A stretch of DNA of 64,000 nucleotides from Cytobacillus sp. FSL H8-0458. Its GTDB lineage: Bacteria > Bacillota > Bacilli > Bacillales > Cytobacillaceae. The translations under genes were made by a program, and so were the position numbers. Positions 17,789 through 25,699 of the stretch are shown one piece after another; within the stretch, counting starts at the first letter, position 1; every line of letters starts with the position of its first letter. The DNA is taken from positions 2,046,001-2,110,000 of the forward strand of contig NZ_JBBOBR010000001.1 of the NCBI RefSeq assembly GCF_038002165.1, given 5' to 3'. The notes under the pieces are model-generated. The model was not told the DNA's origin and ran no database searches. It was given only the letters and a program-made list of their open reading frames with translations.

Positions 17789-18130
17789 ATGAATATAAAA
17801 CGACCTCAAATATTTTTTAACTCCGCAAACGATCAGGGCGAAAACAAACAAGAGCAGACAGAATCTGGGAGTGCTGATATCATTGTTCAAAAAGGAGCGG
17901 CTTCTTCAGTAAAACAAATGGATGAAGAGACTCTTAAGGAATTTAAGGAAAAGCTGAGGGCAGAACTAAAACAGCAAAAAGAAGAACTGAAACAATACAG
18001 AAAAAACCAAAAAAAACTACAGCTAAACAATCTGGCAGCTAATCGAAATCGAACAAGGCAGCAATCTTCTACATCAGTTATAACTTGTTCAGAGATTGGG
18101 TTGCCCAGTGACGTATTGCTTGCCAGGTAA
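17789..18130 (+). CDS. Coiled-coil hydrophilic protein of unknown function
   Basis: 113 residues with a very good ribosome site (GGAGGTGATTCT before ATG 17789). Residues about 45-80 form a lysine/glutamate/glutamine coiled coil (LKEFKEKLRAELKQQKEEL). I do not recognise the family. The last 82 codons lie opposite the 3' end of the large minus-strand gene, giving a 244-bp tail-to-tail overlap with no terminator between. Because the coiled coil reads sensibly on this strand and its antisense is an odd hydrophobic tail, I believe this strand is the coding one for most of the overlap. The spore-related neighbour suggests, but does not show, a sporulation role. Confidence 0.65.
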   Translation: MNIKRPQIFFNSANDQGENKQEQTESGSADIIVQKGAASSVKQMDEETLKEFKEKLRAELKQQKEELKQYRKNQKKLQLNNLAANRNRTRQQSSTSVITCSEIGLPSDVLLAR

Positions 18131-19647
18131 ATGTCTACACCTTGATTTTCAGGGTCCTCTATGCTGCTTTGAGAGTCTCTTACAAAACACAAAAATTCAG
18201 AAAGTGCTTTCGTACAGCAATTGCAATCATCAGATTTATCTTTTTCATTTTTGCAATCAAAAAACTTTCTGCAATAAGGAGAGTCCGGGCAGCAGCTGCA
18301 TTTTTGAAAAGGAAACGGGAAAGGAAACGGAAAAGGCATCGGTTTACAATCACCACACTTTACACTAATATTTACTCCACTTACATCCACAGGTGTTGAT
18401 ATTGATTGGCTGTTTACTAAGGGAGACGTATTAGTATGACCACCGATTTCCTGAGGCCCCATCATTACTTCAGCGTCATGTCCATCCTGATTAATTCTTT
18501 GTCTTCCTTGTGCAAGGTTTGCTTCATGGCCATCTAAAGAAGCCTCCTGGCCTCCCTGCCCCTGATTCGCGGTAAGACCTTCCTGGTATTGGTTTGCTTC
18601 ATGGCCATCCTGGGATTGAAAATTGTCTTGTCCTTCCAGGGTTTGTATAGGATTCTGTCCTTGGCTTTGGCCTTGTGTCGTGTTTTGGTCACCAGTACTT
18701 TGGCCCTGGCCCACATCCTGGTTATGCGTTTGACCTTGACTTGTTGCTGTGTCACCGGTTCCTTGACCTTGATCAATGTCCTGGTTATGCGTTTGTCCCT
18801 GACTCGTTGCTGTGTCTCCAGTTCCTTGACCTTGATCGATGTCCTGGTTATGCGTCTGCCCTTGACTTGTTGCTGTGTCACCGGTTCCTTGACCTTGATC
18901 AATGTCCTGGTTATGCGTTTGTCCCTGACTCGTTGCTGTGTCTCCAGTTCCTTGACCTTGATCAATGTCCTGGTTATGTGTCTGTCCCTGACTTGTTGCT
19001 GTGTCACCGGTTCCTTGACCTTGATCAATGTCCTGGTTATGCGTTTGTCCCTGACTTGTTGCTGTGTCTCCAGTTCCTTGACCTTGATCGATGTCCTGGT
19101 TATGCGTCTGCCCTTGACTTGTTGCTGTGTCACCGGTTCCTTGGCCTTGATCAACATCTTGCGTATGAACTTGTCCCTGAATTGGTGTCTGGTCCCCGGT
19201 GCTTTGGCCTTGCTGCAAGTCTTGATCCTGACCCTGGGTAGAAGTTTGATCACCTGTACTCTGTCCTTGTTGAAGTTCTTGATTTTGGGACTGATTTGAT
19301 TCTTGTCCATCTTGAATCTGAACCGGATCCTGATCCTGTGACTGGCCCTGTGTCTGATCCCCGCCTACTTGCTGAAGATCCTGGTCTTGAAGCTGTCCCT
19401 GCTGAAGTTCCTGATCCTGCAGCTGTCCTTGCTGCTGCTTTTGATCCCCTTGACTTTGCCCCTGCGTCTGGTCCCCAAATTTCTGTTTCTGAATCTGTTT
19501 ACAAGGTCCTTTACAAGGGGGATTGCAGTGACAGTCATTTTTGGGATAATGTGGATGAGGAGGACGCGGGCTCGGACATTTGCAGCAATCTAAGTCCTTA
19601 TGGCATCTTGGACACGCCGGTATGGCTTCGTTATTCCAATTATTCAA
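17887..19647 (-). CDS. Cys-rich, Gln/Gly tandem-repeat protein, possibly spore surface
   Basis: 586 residues from TTG 19647, with GAGGTGGTGA about 7 nt upstream. Parts: a Cys/Pro-rich head (CPRCHKDLDCCKCPSP, then CHCNPPCKGPCKQ); a long GQ/DQ-rich low-complexity region; seven 21-residue repeats of the form GDTATSQGQTHNQDIDQGQGT minus its last residue; a second Cys-rich block (CGDCKPMPFPF, CSCCPDSPYC, CNCCTKAL); and a tail. The last ~80 residues oppose the plus-strand coiled-coil gene and are implausibly hydrophobic, so the true C-terminus may be earlier or was altered by a deletion. Cys-rich caps around a collagen-like hydrophilic stalk suggest a spore coat or exosporium protein; I recognise no named family. 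Confidence 0.7.
   Translation of the reverse strand: MNNWNNEAIPACPRCHKDLDCCKCPSPRPPHPHYPKNDCHCNPPCKGPCKQIQKQKFGDQTQGQSQGDQKQQQGQLQDQELQQGQLQDQDLQQVGGDQTQGQSQDQDPVQIQDGQESNQSQNQELQQGQSTGDQTSTQGQDQDLQQGQSTGDQTPIQGQVHTQDVDQGQGTGDTATSQGQTHNQDIDQGQGTGDTATSQGQTHNQDIDQGQGTGDTATSQGQTHNQDIDQGQGTGDTATSQGQTHNQDIDQGQGTGDTATSQGQTHNQDIDQGQGTGDTATSQGQTHNQDIDQGQGTGDTATSQGQTHNQDVGQGQSTGDQNTTQGQSQGQNPIQTLEGQDNFQSQDGHEANQYQEGLTANQGQGGQEASLDGHEANLAQGRQRINQDGHDAEVMMGPQEIGGHTNTSPLVNSQSISTPVDVSGVNISVKCGDCKPMPFPFPFPFPFQKCSCCPDSPYCRKFFDCKNEKDKSDDCNCCTKALSEFLCFVRDSQSSIEDPENQGVDIYLASNTSLGNPISEQVITDVEDCCLVRFRLAARLFSCSFFWFFLYCFSSSFCCFSSALSFSLNSLRVSSSICFTEEAAPF
18721..19161 (-). repeat. Seven 63-bp tandem repeats with 126-bp higher-order period
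   Basis: Seven consecutive 63-bp units encode the 21-residue repeat of the overlying protein. Units 1, 3, 5 and 7 (plus-strand order) carry GTCACCGGT and units 2, 4 and 6 carry GTCTCCAGT at the same place, so the array grew by copying a two-unit block. The differences are synonymous. Confidence 0.95.
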
Positions 19648-19722
19648 TTTAAATTCACCACCTCTCTACTACATCTTATGAAATGAAGGAGGACTTGCTA
19701 AATTCAAAAGCCTATTTTTATA

Positions 19723-20000
19723 ATGAGTTTTCTTCATAAAGATACCTATTCTAATAGATTTCCTAAACTTAGTTATTATCCTCCTCAGCAGAATCCTACA
19801 CCCTGCAAAACCATGCGGGATGTTCTTAAGGTTGTTCTCCTTCCACTTTTCAAGGAAGAGGACGAACAAAATGAAGCCACAGCCAAATTGACAGATGCTA
19901 CCCTATAGAGCATGAAGAGCTGCTTGAAAAAATGGGCGAAATCCAAGACCATCCTGATGATATTAAAATCGAGAGAGCAGCACTAGTGGCCTCTCTTTAG
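19723..20000 (+). pseudogene. Possible frameshifted gene remnant
   Basis: Frame one reads from ATG 19723 (MSFLHKDTYSNRFPKLSYY) through LLPLFKEEDEQNEATAKL to TAG 19906-19908. A second frame opens at the same place (19908) and reads EHEELLEKMGEIQDHPDD then IKIERAALVASL to TAG 20000. Both pieces look like protein, and together would give about 92 residues. No ribosome site precedes 19723. Family unknown; this may be decay or chance. Confidence 0.3.
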
Positions 20001-20270
20001 AAATGGTCTTTAGGTTATCTGGGAATTGGAAAAATCCGTTTATTCGCAAGGAGTTATTTGGACTCCCTGATTTAGCAGGACCCTTTCCTCCTATTTTTCA
20101 ATGCAATAAAATCAACATCCAGCTTTAGTAGAGCCTATAATTAAGAAAGGGCAGATTTCAATTTATTCCAATAATCGAATTGCATTTTTCACAGGAAATA
20201 ACTTTAGATAGAAAAAACCGTCTAAATCTAGTAAGATATCCACATGGAATATTAGAGAAGGGGTAAAAAA
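20001..20270 (+). promoter_or_regulatory. Leader of the ABC-F gene
   Basis: 270 bp without a gene. A weak inverted repeat AGGAGT...ACTCCCT lies near 20050-20072. GAGAAGGGG lies 6-8 nt before ATG 20271. I see no convincing attenuator and no clear promoter. Confidence 0.3.
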
Positions 20271-21824
20271 ATGAGCGTATTAAACGTACAAAACTTAAGT
20301 CACGGTTTCGGTGATCGTGCGATTTTTAATGATGTGTCTTTTCGGCTTTTAAAAGGTGAACATGTTGGGCTAGTTGGGGCAAATGGTGAGGGTAAGTCTA
20401 CTTTCATGAATATTGTAACTGGAAAGTTGCAGCCCGACGAAGGGAAAGTTGAGTGGTCTAGAAAAGTTCGTGTTGGTTACTTAGATCAGCATGCTGTATT
20501 AAAAAAAGGCACTACGATGCGTGAGGCTTTGAGTACTGCTTTTCAATATCTTTTTGATGCTGAAACAGAGATCAATGAACTTTATGCAAAAATGGGTGAT
20601 GAAGGTGCTGATATCGATGCATTACTTGCAGAAGTTGGAGAGCTGCAAGAAACTTTAGATAGTAATGATTTCTATCAAATTAATTCAAAAGTTGAGGAAG
20701 TTGCCCGTGGCCTGGGATTAGACGAAGTTGGACTTGATAGAGATATAGATGATCTTAGCGGAGGGCAGCGTACGAAAGTTTTGCTGGCTAAGCTATTGCT
20801 GGAAAAGCCCGAAATCCTATTACTGGACGAGCCTACAAACTATTTGGATGAACAGCATATCGAATGGCTGAAGCGCTATTTACAGGAATATGAGAATGCA
20901 TTTATTCTGATTTCACATGATATTCCATTCCTGAACAGTGTTGTTAACTTGATCTATCACATGGAAAACCAAGAGCTGAATCGCTATGTTGGTGACTATG
21001 ATAACTTCTTAAAAGTATATGAAATGAAAAAGCAGCAGCTGGAGTCTGCATACAAGCGGCAACAACAAGAAATTGCCGATTTAAAGGATTTCGTTGCCCG
21101 CAACAAGGCAAGTGTTGCGACTCGTAATATGGCGATGTCCCGTCAAAAGAAGCTCGACAAAATGGAAATTATTGAATTGGGGAGAGAGAAGCCGAAACCA
21201 GAGTTTATTTTCAAAGAAGCTCGTGCAGCCAGCCGCTGGATTTTCACGACTGAAGATCTTGTTATTGGCTACAATGAACCACTTTCCCGCCCTCTCAATT
21301 TGAAAATGGAACGCGGACAAAAAATTGCATTCGTGGGTGCTAACGGTATTGGTAAGTCTACTCTGTTAAAAAGTATTCTTGGCTTGATTAATCCAATTTC
21401 GGGTAAAGTGGAACGCGGTGAGTATCAACACATCGGTTACTTCGAGCAGGAAGTTAAACAGTCCAACTATAACACTTGTATTGAAGAGATCTGGAGCGAG
21501 TTCCCAAGTATGAATCAGGCTGAAGTTCGTGCTGCTCTTGCAAAATGCGGGTTAACGACGAAACATATTGAAAGTAAAATTGAAGTCCTTTCTGGTGGCG
21601 AAAAAGCCAAAGTTCGATTATGTAAAATATTAAACACAGAAACGAATTTATTAATTCTGGATGAACCTACCAATCACTTGGATGTGGATGCAAAAGAAGA
21701 ATTAAAACGTGCTTTAAAGGCATATCGCGGAAGTATTTTGATGGTATCCCACGAACCAGACTTTTATCGTGAAATTGCGACCGATATTTGGAATTGTGAG
21801 GATTGGACTACGAAAGTTTTTTAA
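20271..21824 (+). CDS. ABC-F family ribosome-associated ATPase (YfmM-like)
   Basis: 517 residues with two ABC ATPase domains and no membrane segment. First domain: Walker A GANGEGKSTF, signature LSGGQRTK, Walker B LLLDEPTNYLD. Second domain: GANGIGKSTL, LSGGEKAK, LILDEPTNHLD. A charged linker of about 80 residues, typical of ABC-F proteins that enter the ribosomal E site, separates them. Length and start (MSVLNVQNLSHGFGDRAIFN) recall B. subtilis YfmM. It may resolve stalled ribosomes or give antibiotic tolerance; that cannot be decided here. Confidence 0.9.
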   Translation: MSVLNVQNLSHGFGDRAIFNDVSFRLLKGEHVGLVGANGEGKSTFMNIVTGKLQPDEGKVEWSRKVRVGYLDQHAVLKKGTTMREALSTAFQYLFDAETEINELYAKMGDEGADIDALLAEVGELQETLDSNDFYQINSKVEEVARGLGLDEVGLDRDIDDLSGGQRTKVLLAKLLLEKPEILLLDEPTNYLDEQHIEWLKRYLQEYENAFILISHDIPFLNSVVNLIYHMENQELNRYVGDYDNFLKVYEMKKQQLESAYKRQQQEIADLKDFVARNKASVATRNMAMSRQKKLDKMEIIELGREKPKPEFIFKEARAASRWIFTTEDLVIGYNEPLSRPLNLKMERGQKIAFVGANGIGKSTLLKSILGLINPISGKVERGEYQHIGYFEQEVKQSNYNTCIEEIWSEFPSMNQAEVRAALAKCGLTTKHIESKIEVLSGGEKAKVRLCKILNTETNLLILDEPTNHLDVDAKEELKRALKAYRGSILMVSHEPDFYREIATDIWNCEDWTTKVF

Positions 21825-21838
21825 TAAAGATTAAGGAC

Positions 21839-21863
21839 TCCCCTGCCACGCAGGGGATTTTTT
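21839..21863 (+). terminator. Terminator of the ABC-F gene
   Basis: TCCCCTGC-CAC-GCAGGGGA followed by TTTTTT, just after the stop codon. Confidence 0.93.
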
Positions 21864-22093
21864 CATTTTACAATCCTTTTTTATCATTTCTATACATTGT
21901 TCACAAAAGATTCTTATTTACCTTCAACTGCTCCATATAAACATTCTAACTGACATACTCAGGATATTTCCTTTAAATGGATCAATAAAAATCAATACAG
22001 GTAATGGTCAGTTCGTGTATAATGAGGGGAGTTTTCAGTAATGGAAGCGGTTCAATTTATACCAAAATAATTGACAAAGGACTTAAAACATTC

Positions 22094-22948
22094 ATGATAA
22101 AAAAGAAAATTGCCTGGATTACAGACAGCACAGCCTATGTTACTAAGGAGCTGCTGGAACACCCTGACGTTTATGTGGTGCCTCTAACCATTACATTCGG
22201 TGAGGAATCTTATGAAGATGGTATTGATTTAAATACAGATCAGCTGTATAGCCGGATTCGCAATGAAAAAGAAGTTCCTAAAACTTCACAGCCCTCTGCC
22301 GGAAAATTTGCCGAACTATTTGAATCATTGAAGCCGGAATATGATGCTGCAGTTGCTGTTCATGTATCGAGCAAGCTAAGCGGCACGTTAAATAGCTGTA
22401 AAGCCGGAGCAGAGCTGGCAGAGTTCCCAATTTTTTCAGTTGATTCTAAATGCATGTCTTATGCCATTACATCATTGATAAATAAAGGATTAAAGCTTGC
22501 TGAAAATGATATGCCGGTGCATAAAATTGCTGCTATCCTGCAAAGTGAGACAGATAAATCCGAGAATTATATATTGCTTGGAAGCCTTGAGCAATTTTAT
22601 AAAGGCGGCAGAATGTCAGGCACACAATACCTGCTGGGAAGCATATTAAAAATAAAGCCAATTATCCGCATTAACCGGGACGGGGAGTTTGAACTGTTTG
22701 ATAAAGTCCGTTCAGAAAAAAAAGCAATTAAAAGAATGATAGAATTGCTTGGGAATTCATATGAAACCCATACAATTCCCCAGGTTCAAATCATGCATGG
22801 GAATGTACCTGCCAAAGCGGAGGAACTGGCCGAGGAAATACAATCTCATTTTCCTCGCCTCGATATTTTCATTGGTGATATTAGTTCAACGATCGCTGCC
22901 CATGCCGGTGAGGGAACACTGGCTATTATTTGGCAGAACGAAAGTTAA
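22094..22948 (+). CDS. DegV family fatty-acid-binding protein
   Basis: About 284 residues from ATG 22094 (MIKKKIAWITDSTAYV). The frame extends 30 codons upstream but that part (IMRGVFSNGSGS) is unlike the family. The motifs ITDSTAYVTKEL, TSQPSAGKFAELFE, SSKLSGTLNS and YKGGRMSGTQ are those of DegV proteins, which bind fatty acids for the FakA/FakB kinase system. The ribosome site is weak (AAAGG about 13 nt upstream), so the start is uncertain. A TATAAT at 22018-22023 could be a -10 box. Confidence 0.88.
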   Translation: MIKKKIAWITDSTAYVTKELLEHPDVYVVPLTITFGEESYEDGIDLNTDQLYSRIRNEKEVPKTSQPSAGKFAELFESLKPEYDAAVAVHVSSKLSGTLNSCKAGAELAEFPIFSVDSKCMSYAITSLINKGLKLAENDMPVHKIAAILQSETDKSENYILLGSLEQFYKGGRMSGTQYLLGSILKIKPIIRINRDGEFELFDKVRSEKKAIKRMIELLGNSYETHTIPQVQIMHGNVPAKAEELAEEIQSHFPRLDIFIGDISSTIAAHAGEGTLAIIWQNES

Positions 22949-22978
22949 AAAAGCACTCTCCAAAAGGAAAGTGCTTTT
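22949..22978. terminator. Shared terminator of degV-type gene and hmgA
   Basis: AAAAGCACTcTCC and GGAAAGTGCTTTT pair with one mismatch between the convergent stops at 22948 and 22982; T-runs on both strands. Confidence 0.85.
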
Positions 22979-22981
22979 CTT

Positions 22982-24136
22982 CTATTCAACCCAAGTAAAC
23001 ATGTAATTTTCATCTTCAATTAGCTTAGCGTTTTTCACCAGCTTTAACGGCTTGAATGTATCAATCATAACAGCAAGCTCAAGTGTTTCCTTTTTCCCTA
23101 TGCTGGCTTCTGTTTTTCCAGGATGAGGGCCATGTGGAATCCCGCTTGGATGAAGGGTTATGGAGCCTTCTCTAATCCCCTTCCTGCTCATGAAATTGCC
23201 TTCCACATAGTACAGCAGTTCATCACTGTTGACATTGCTGTGATAGTAAGGGGCAGGGATGGCCTCTGGATGATAGTCATATAATCTGGGAACAAAGGAA
23301 CACACAACAAAGTTATGTCCTTCAAATGTCTGATGTACCGGCGGAGGCTGATGCACCCTTCCGGTAATCGGTTCAAAATCTTCTATATTAAAGACCCACG
23401 GATAAAGATAGCCGTCCCAGCCCGCCACATCAAGCGGGTGATGATTCAGAATATGAGAATGCAAGTATCCCCTTGTTTTCGTGATAACTTCATATTCTCC
23501 TTTTTGATCATATGTTTCCAGTGTCTCCGGTCCCCGAATATCCCGTTCACAAAAAGGACTATGCTCGAGCAGCTGCCCATACTCATTCCGGTATCTTCTT
23601 GGTGTTGTAATTTGGCTGAAAGACTCAACAAGGAGCACTTTAGTCAGCTGCTCTTTATCCGGAATCACGCGGTAAATAGTGCCAATCGGAATAATGACAT
23701 AGTCTCCCGGGCGATAGGATAAAGTTCCGAACATGGTCTCAACTTTTCCGGTTCCATAGTGAATGTAGAGCATCTCATCTCCATCGCCATTCCGGTAAAA
23801 GCTTTTCATCGGCTCAGTAATATTTATGGTGCCTATTAAAAGGTCATCATTCCCGAGCAGATATTCCCTTGCTGAAAGTGCATCCCCTTTCTTTTCAATT
23901 TGATCTGTAAACAAATGCCGATGCTTTAAGCTCTCCTGATCTTCATACTCTGGAACATATTTTCCGATCAGTTCAGTTTTTGCTACTTCTGTCGGCATAT
24001 AGTGATGATAAAGAATGGATTGTGTGCCGGAAAAACCTTTTGTCCCCATTACCTGTTCCCTGAATAAGGTTCCATCCGATTTTTTGAAGGTTGTATGGCG
24101 TTTGTGCGGGATTTTCCCCATTTGGCGATAAAACAT
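22982..24136 (-). CDS. hmgA: Homogentisate 1,2-dioxygenase
   Basis: 384 residues, the compact bacterial form. Opens the ring of homogentisate to maleylacetoacetate using Fe(II) and oxygen. Visible features: a two-cupin layout (MFGTLSYRPGDYVIIPIGTIYRV in part), the central VAGWDGYLYPWVFNIEDFEP, and the metal-site region YYVEGNFMSRKGIREGS with HPSGIPHGPHPG. GTGAGGTGGAAAT precedes ATG 24136. It is the last gene of a run: aminotransferase, flavin reductase-like, fumarylacetoacetase, hmgA, with gaps of 10 bp or less. Confidence 0.95.
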   Translation of the reverse strand: MFYRQMGKIPHKRHTTFKKSDGTLFREQVMGTKGFSGTQSILYHHYMPTEVAKTELIGKYVPEYEDQESLKHRHLFTDQIEKKGDALSAREYLLGNDDLLIGTINITEPMKSFYRNGDGDEMLYIHYGTGKVETMFGTLSYRPGDYVIIPIGTIYRVIPDKEQLTKVLLVESFSQITTPRRYRNEYGQLLEHSPFCERDIRGPETLETYDQKGEYEVITKTRGYLHSHILNHHPLDVAGWDGYLYPWVFNIEDFEPITGRVHQPPPVHQTFEGHNFVVCSFVPRLYDYHPEAIPAPYYHSNVNSDELLYYVEGNFMSRKGIREGSITLHPSGIPHGPHPGKTEASIGKKETLELAVMIDTFKPLKLVKNAKLIEDENYMFTWVE

Positions 24137-24145
24137 ATTTCCACC

Positions 24146-25069
24146 TCACTCATTTGCGATTCGATTTTTTAATATTCCTAGATTGCCAATCTCAAGCTCA
24201 ACCTCATCTCCAGGCATAAGCCAGCGGTGCACATCGGTGCCCAGCTCAAGGATGCAGCCGCTGCCAACAGTCCCGGAGCCTATCATTTCACCTGGACAGA
24301 GGGTTACACCATCTGAAGCCCGCTCAAGCATTTCGTAAAAGGAATAGTAGATATCCTGCATATTCCCTTCTGAAAGAAGAGTGCCGTTGACTTTTGCTGT
24401 CATCAGCAAATCATAGCCATTTTCAACACGGAAATTCTCAAGCTCATCCTTTGTAACGATATATGGCCCGACAGAAGTGGCAAAATCCTTCCCTTTGGCA
24501 GGGCCAAGACCTACCTTCATTTCTTTTCGCTGAATATCTCTTGCACTCCAGTCATTCAGGATGCAATACCCAAATATATAATCATCCGCTTCGGCAGCTT
24601 TAATATCCTTTCCTTCTTTGCCGATAATACAGGCAATTTCGAGCTCGTAATCAAGCCATTCGCAATGCTTTGGAGGCGAAATTTCTTCATTTGGACCCTT
24701 AATGCTCAGATGATTTGAAAAATAAAAGACGGGTATTTCATACCATTCGGGTATCATATCAAGTCCGCGGTTATCTCTTGCCGTTTTTACGTGTTCTTCA
24801 AAAGCATAGAAATCCCGAAAGCTTTTTGGATTTGGCAGTGGAGCCATTAAGTTCACATCGGATAAAGGATATACCCCTTTATCGGTGTTCTTCAGTTTTT
24901 TGCTGGAAGACAGGTATTCCATAAAAAACTCATGATTCTCAAGGAATGCCAGCATCGTTTTTGGAAGAACACCATTGGTCGCTTCATGCATATCAACAGC
25001 ATACTCCTCATTCTTCAGCCAGCCCGCTCTTATAGATCCATCCGGTTTTTGAAAAGTTATGAATTTCAT
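24146..25069 (-). CDS. Fumarylacetoacetase (FAH family)
   Basis: 307 residues with the FAH fold motifs YELEIACIIGKEGKDI, FGYCILNDWSARDIQ, PAKGKDFATSVGPYI and GSGTVGSGCILELG. Cleaves fumarylacetoacetate to fumarate and acetoacetate, the last step of tyrosine degradation. It sits between the flavin reductase-like gene (4 bp gap) and hmgA (9 bp gap). It could instead act directly on maleylacetoacetate, since no isomerase gene is present in this window. Confidence 0.88.
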   Translation of the reverse strand: MKFITFQKPDGSIRAGWLKNEEYAVDMHEATNGVLPKTMLAFLENHEFFMEYLSSSKKLKNTDKGVYPLSDVNLMAPLPNPKSFRDFYAFEEHVKTARDNRGLDMIPEWYEIPVFYFSNHLSIKGPNEEISPPKHCEWLDYELEIACIIGKEGKDIKAAEADDYIFGYCILNDWSARDIQRKEMKVGLGPAKGKDFATSVGPYIVTKDELENFRVENGYDLLMTAKVNGTLLSEGNMQDIYYSFYEMLERASDGVTLCPGEMIGSGTVGSGCILELGTDVHRWLMPGDEVELEIGNLGILKNRIANE

Positions 25070-25073
25070 AGCA

Positions 25074-25694
25074 TCACCTTGGGTCCGTTTTTCGGATCAA
25101 TTCAAATACATCAGTCATTGGCCTCGTGTAGATATGTCCTGCCATCCGGCCAATAGGGTTCAGTTTTTCGGAATTGATCCTTCCATTTTCATAAAGCTCT
25201 TCAGCAACATGCACATGCTCCACTTTTCCAATCACAAGGCTTCCAGAACCAGGGTGTTCTCCAAAGTGAAGCACCTGGTAGAGACTGCATTCCAAATGGA
25301 CTTTTGACTCTTTAACCCGGGGAGGCTTAACAGCGGCACTTTTTTCTTTTTCGAGACCGGCTGCGGCCAGTTCGTCTGTACCAGCTGGATAATCCGCTGC
25401 ACAAATATTCATCTTTTCCGTAAAGTCTTCACTGACGATGTTAATTACGAATTCCCTGGTGGCTTCAATATTAGCAAGCGTATCTTTCTTAGAGCCATCT
25501 GTCCCTTTTCGCATCGGTGAAAAGCAAATCAGCATCGGATCTGCACATATGGCAGTAAAAAAGCTGAATGGAGCTGCATTAACATTTCCATCTGTATCCA
25601 TAGTGGTAACAAACGCAATGGGACGCGGCAGAATTGAGCCAACCATGAGCTTATATGCGTCCTTCCACTCAAGACTCTGTGGATTTAATTCCAT
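25074..25694 (-). CDS. Flavin reductase-like FMN-binding protein
   Basis: 206 residues from ATG 25694; a GTG at 25700 is too close to AGGCGGTG. The split-barrel flavin reductase fold is seen in ILPRPIAFVTTMDTDGNVNAA, FSFFTAICADPMLICFS and EFVINIVSEDF. It binds FMN, and such proteins reduce flavin for partner oxygenases or carry other flavin chemistry. Its place inside the tyrosine operon suggests a role in homogentisate metabolism, but none of the known steps needs reduced flavin, so the job is open. Confidence 0.85.
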   Translation of the reverse strand: MELNPQSLEWKDAYKLMVGSILPRPIAFVTTMDTDGNVNAAPFSFFTAICADPMLICFSPMRKGTDGSKKDTLANIEATREFVINIVSEDFTEKMNICAADYPAGTDELAAAGLEKEKSAAVKPPRVKESKVHLECSLYQVLHFGEHPGSGSLVIGKVEHVHVAEELYENGRINSEKLNPIGRMAGHIYTRPMTDVFELIRKTDPR

Positions 25695-25699
25695 ATGCA

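Noticed and set aside
18721-19161. CRISPR array
   Set aside because: Units are contiguous 63-mers without unique spacers and translate as a protein repeat.
18589-19299. Long plus-strand frames of 188-236 codons across the tandem repeat
   Set aside because: A 63-bp repeat keeps all frames open when one unit lacks stops. The minus-strand frame has the ribosome site and balanced composition.
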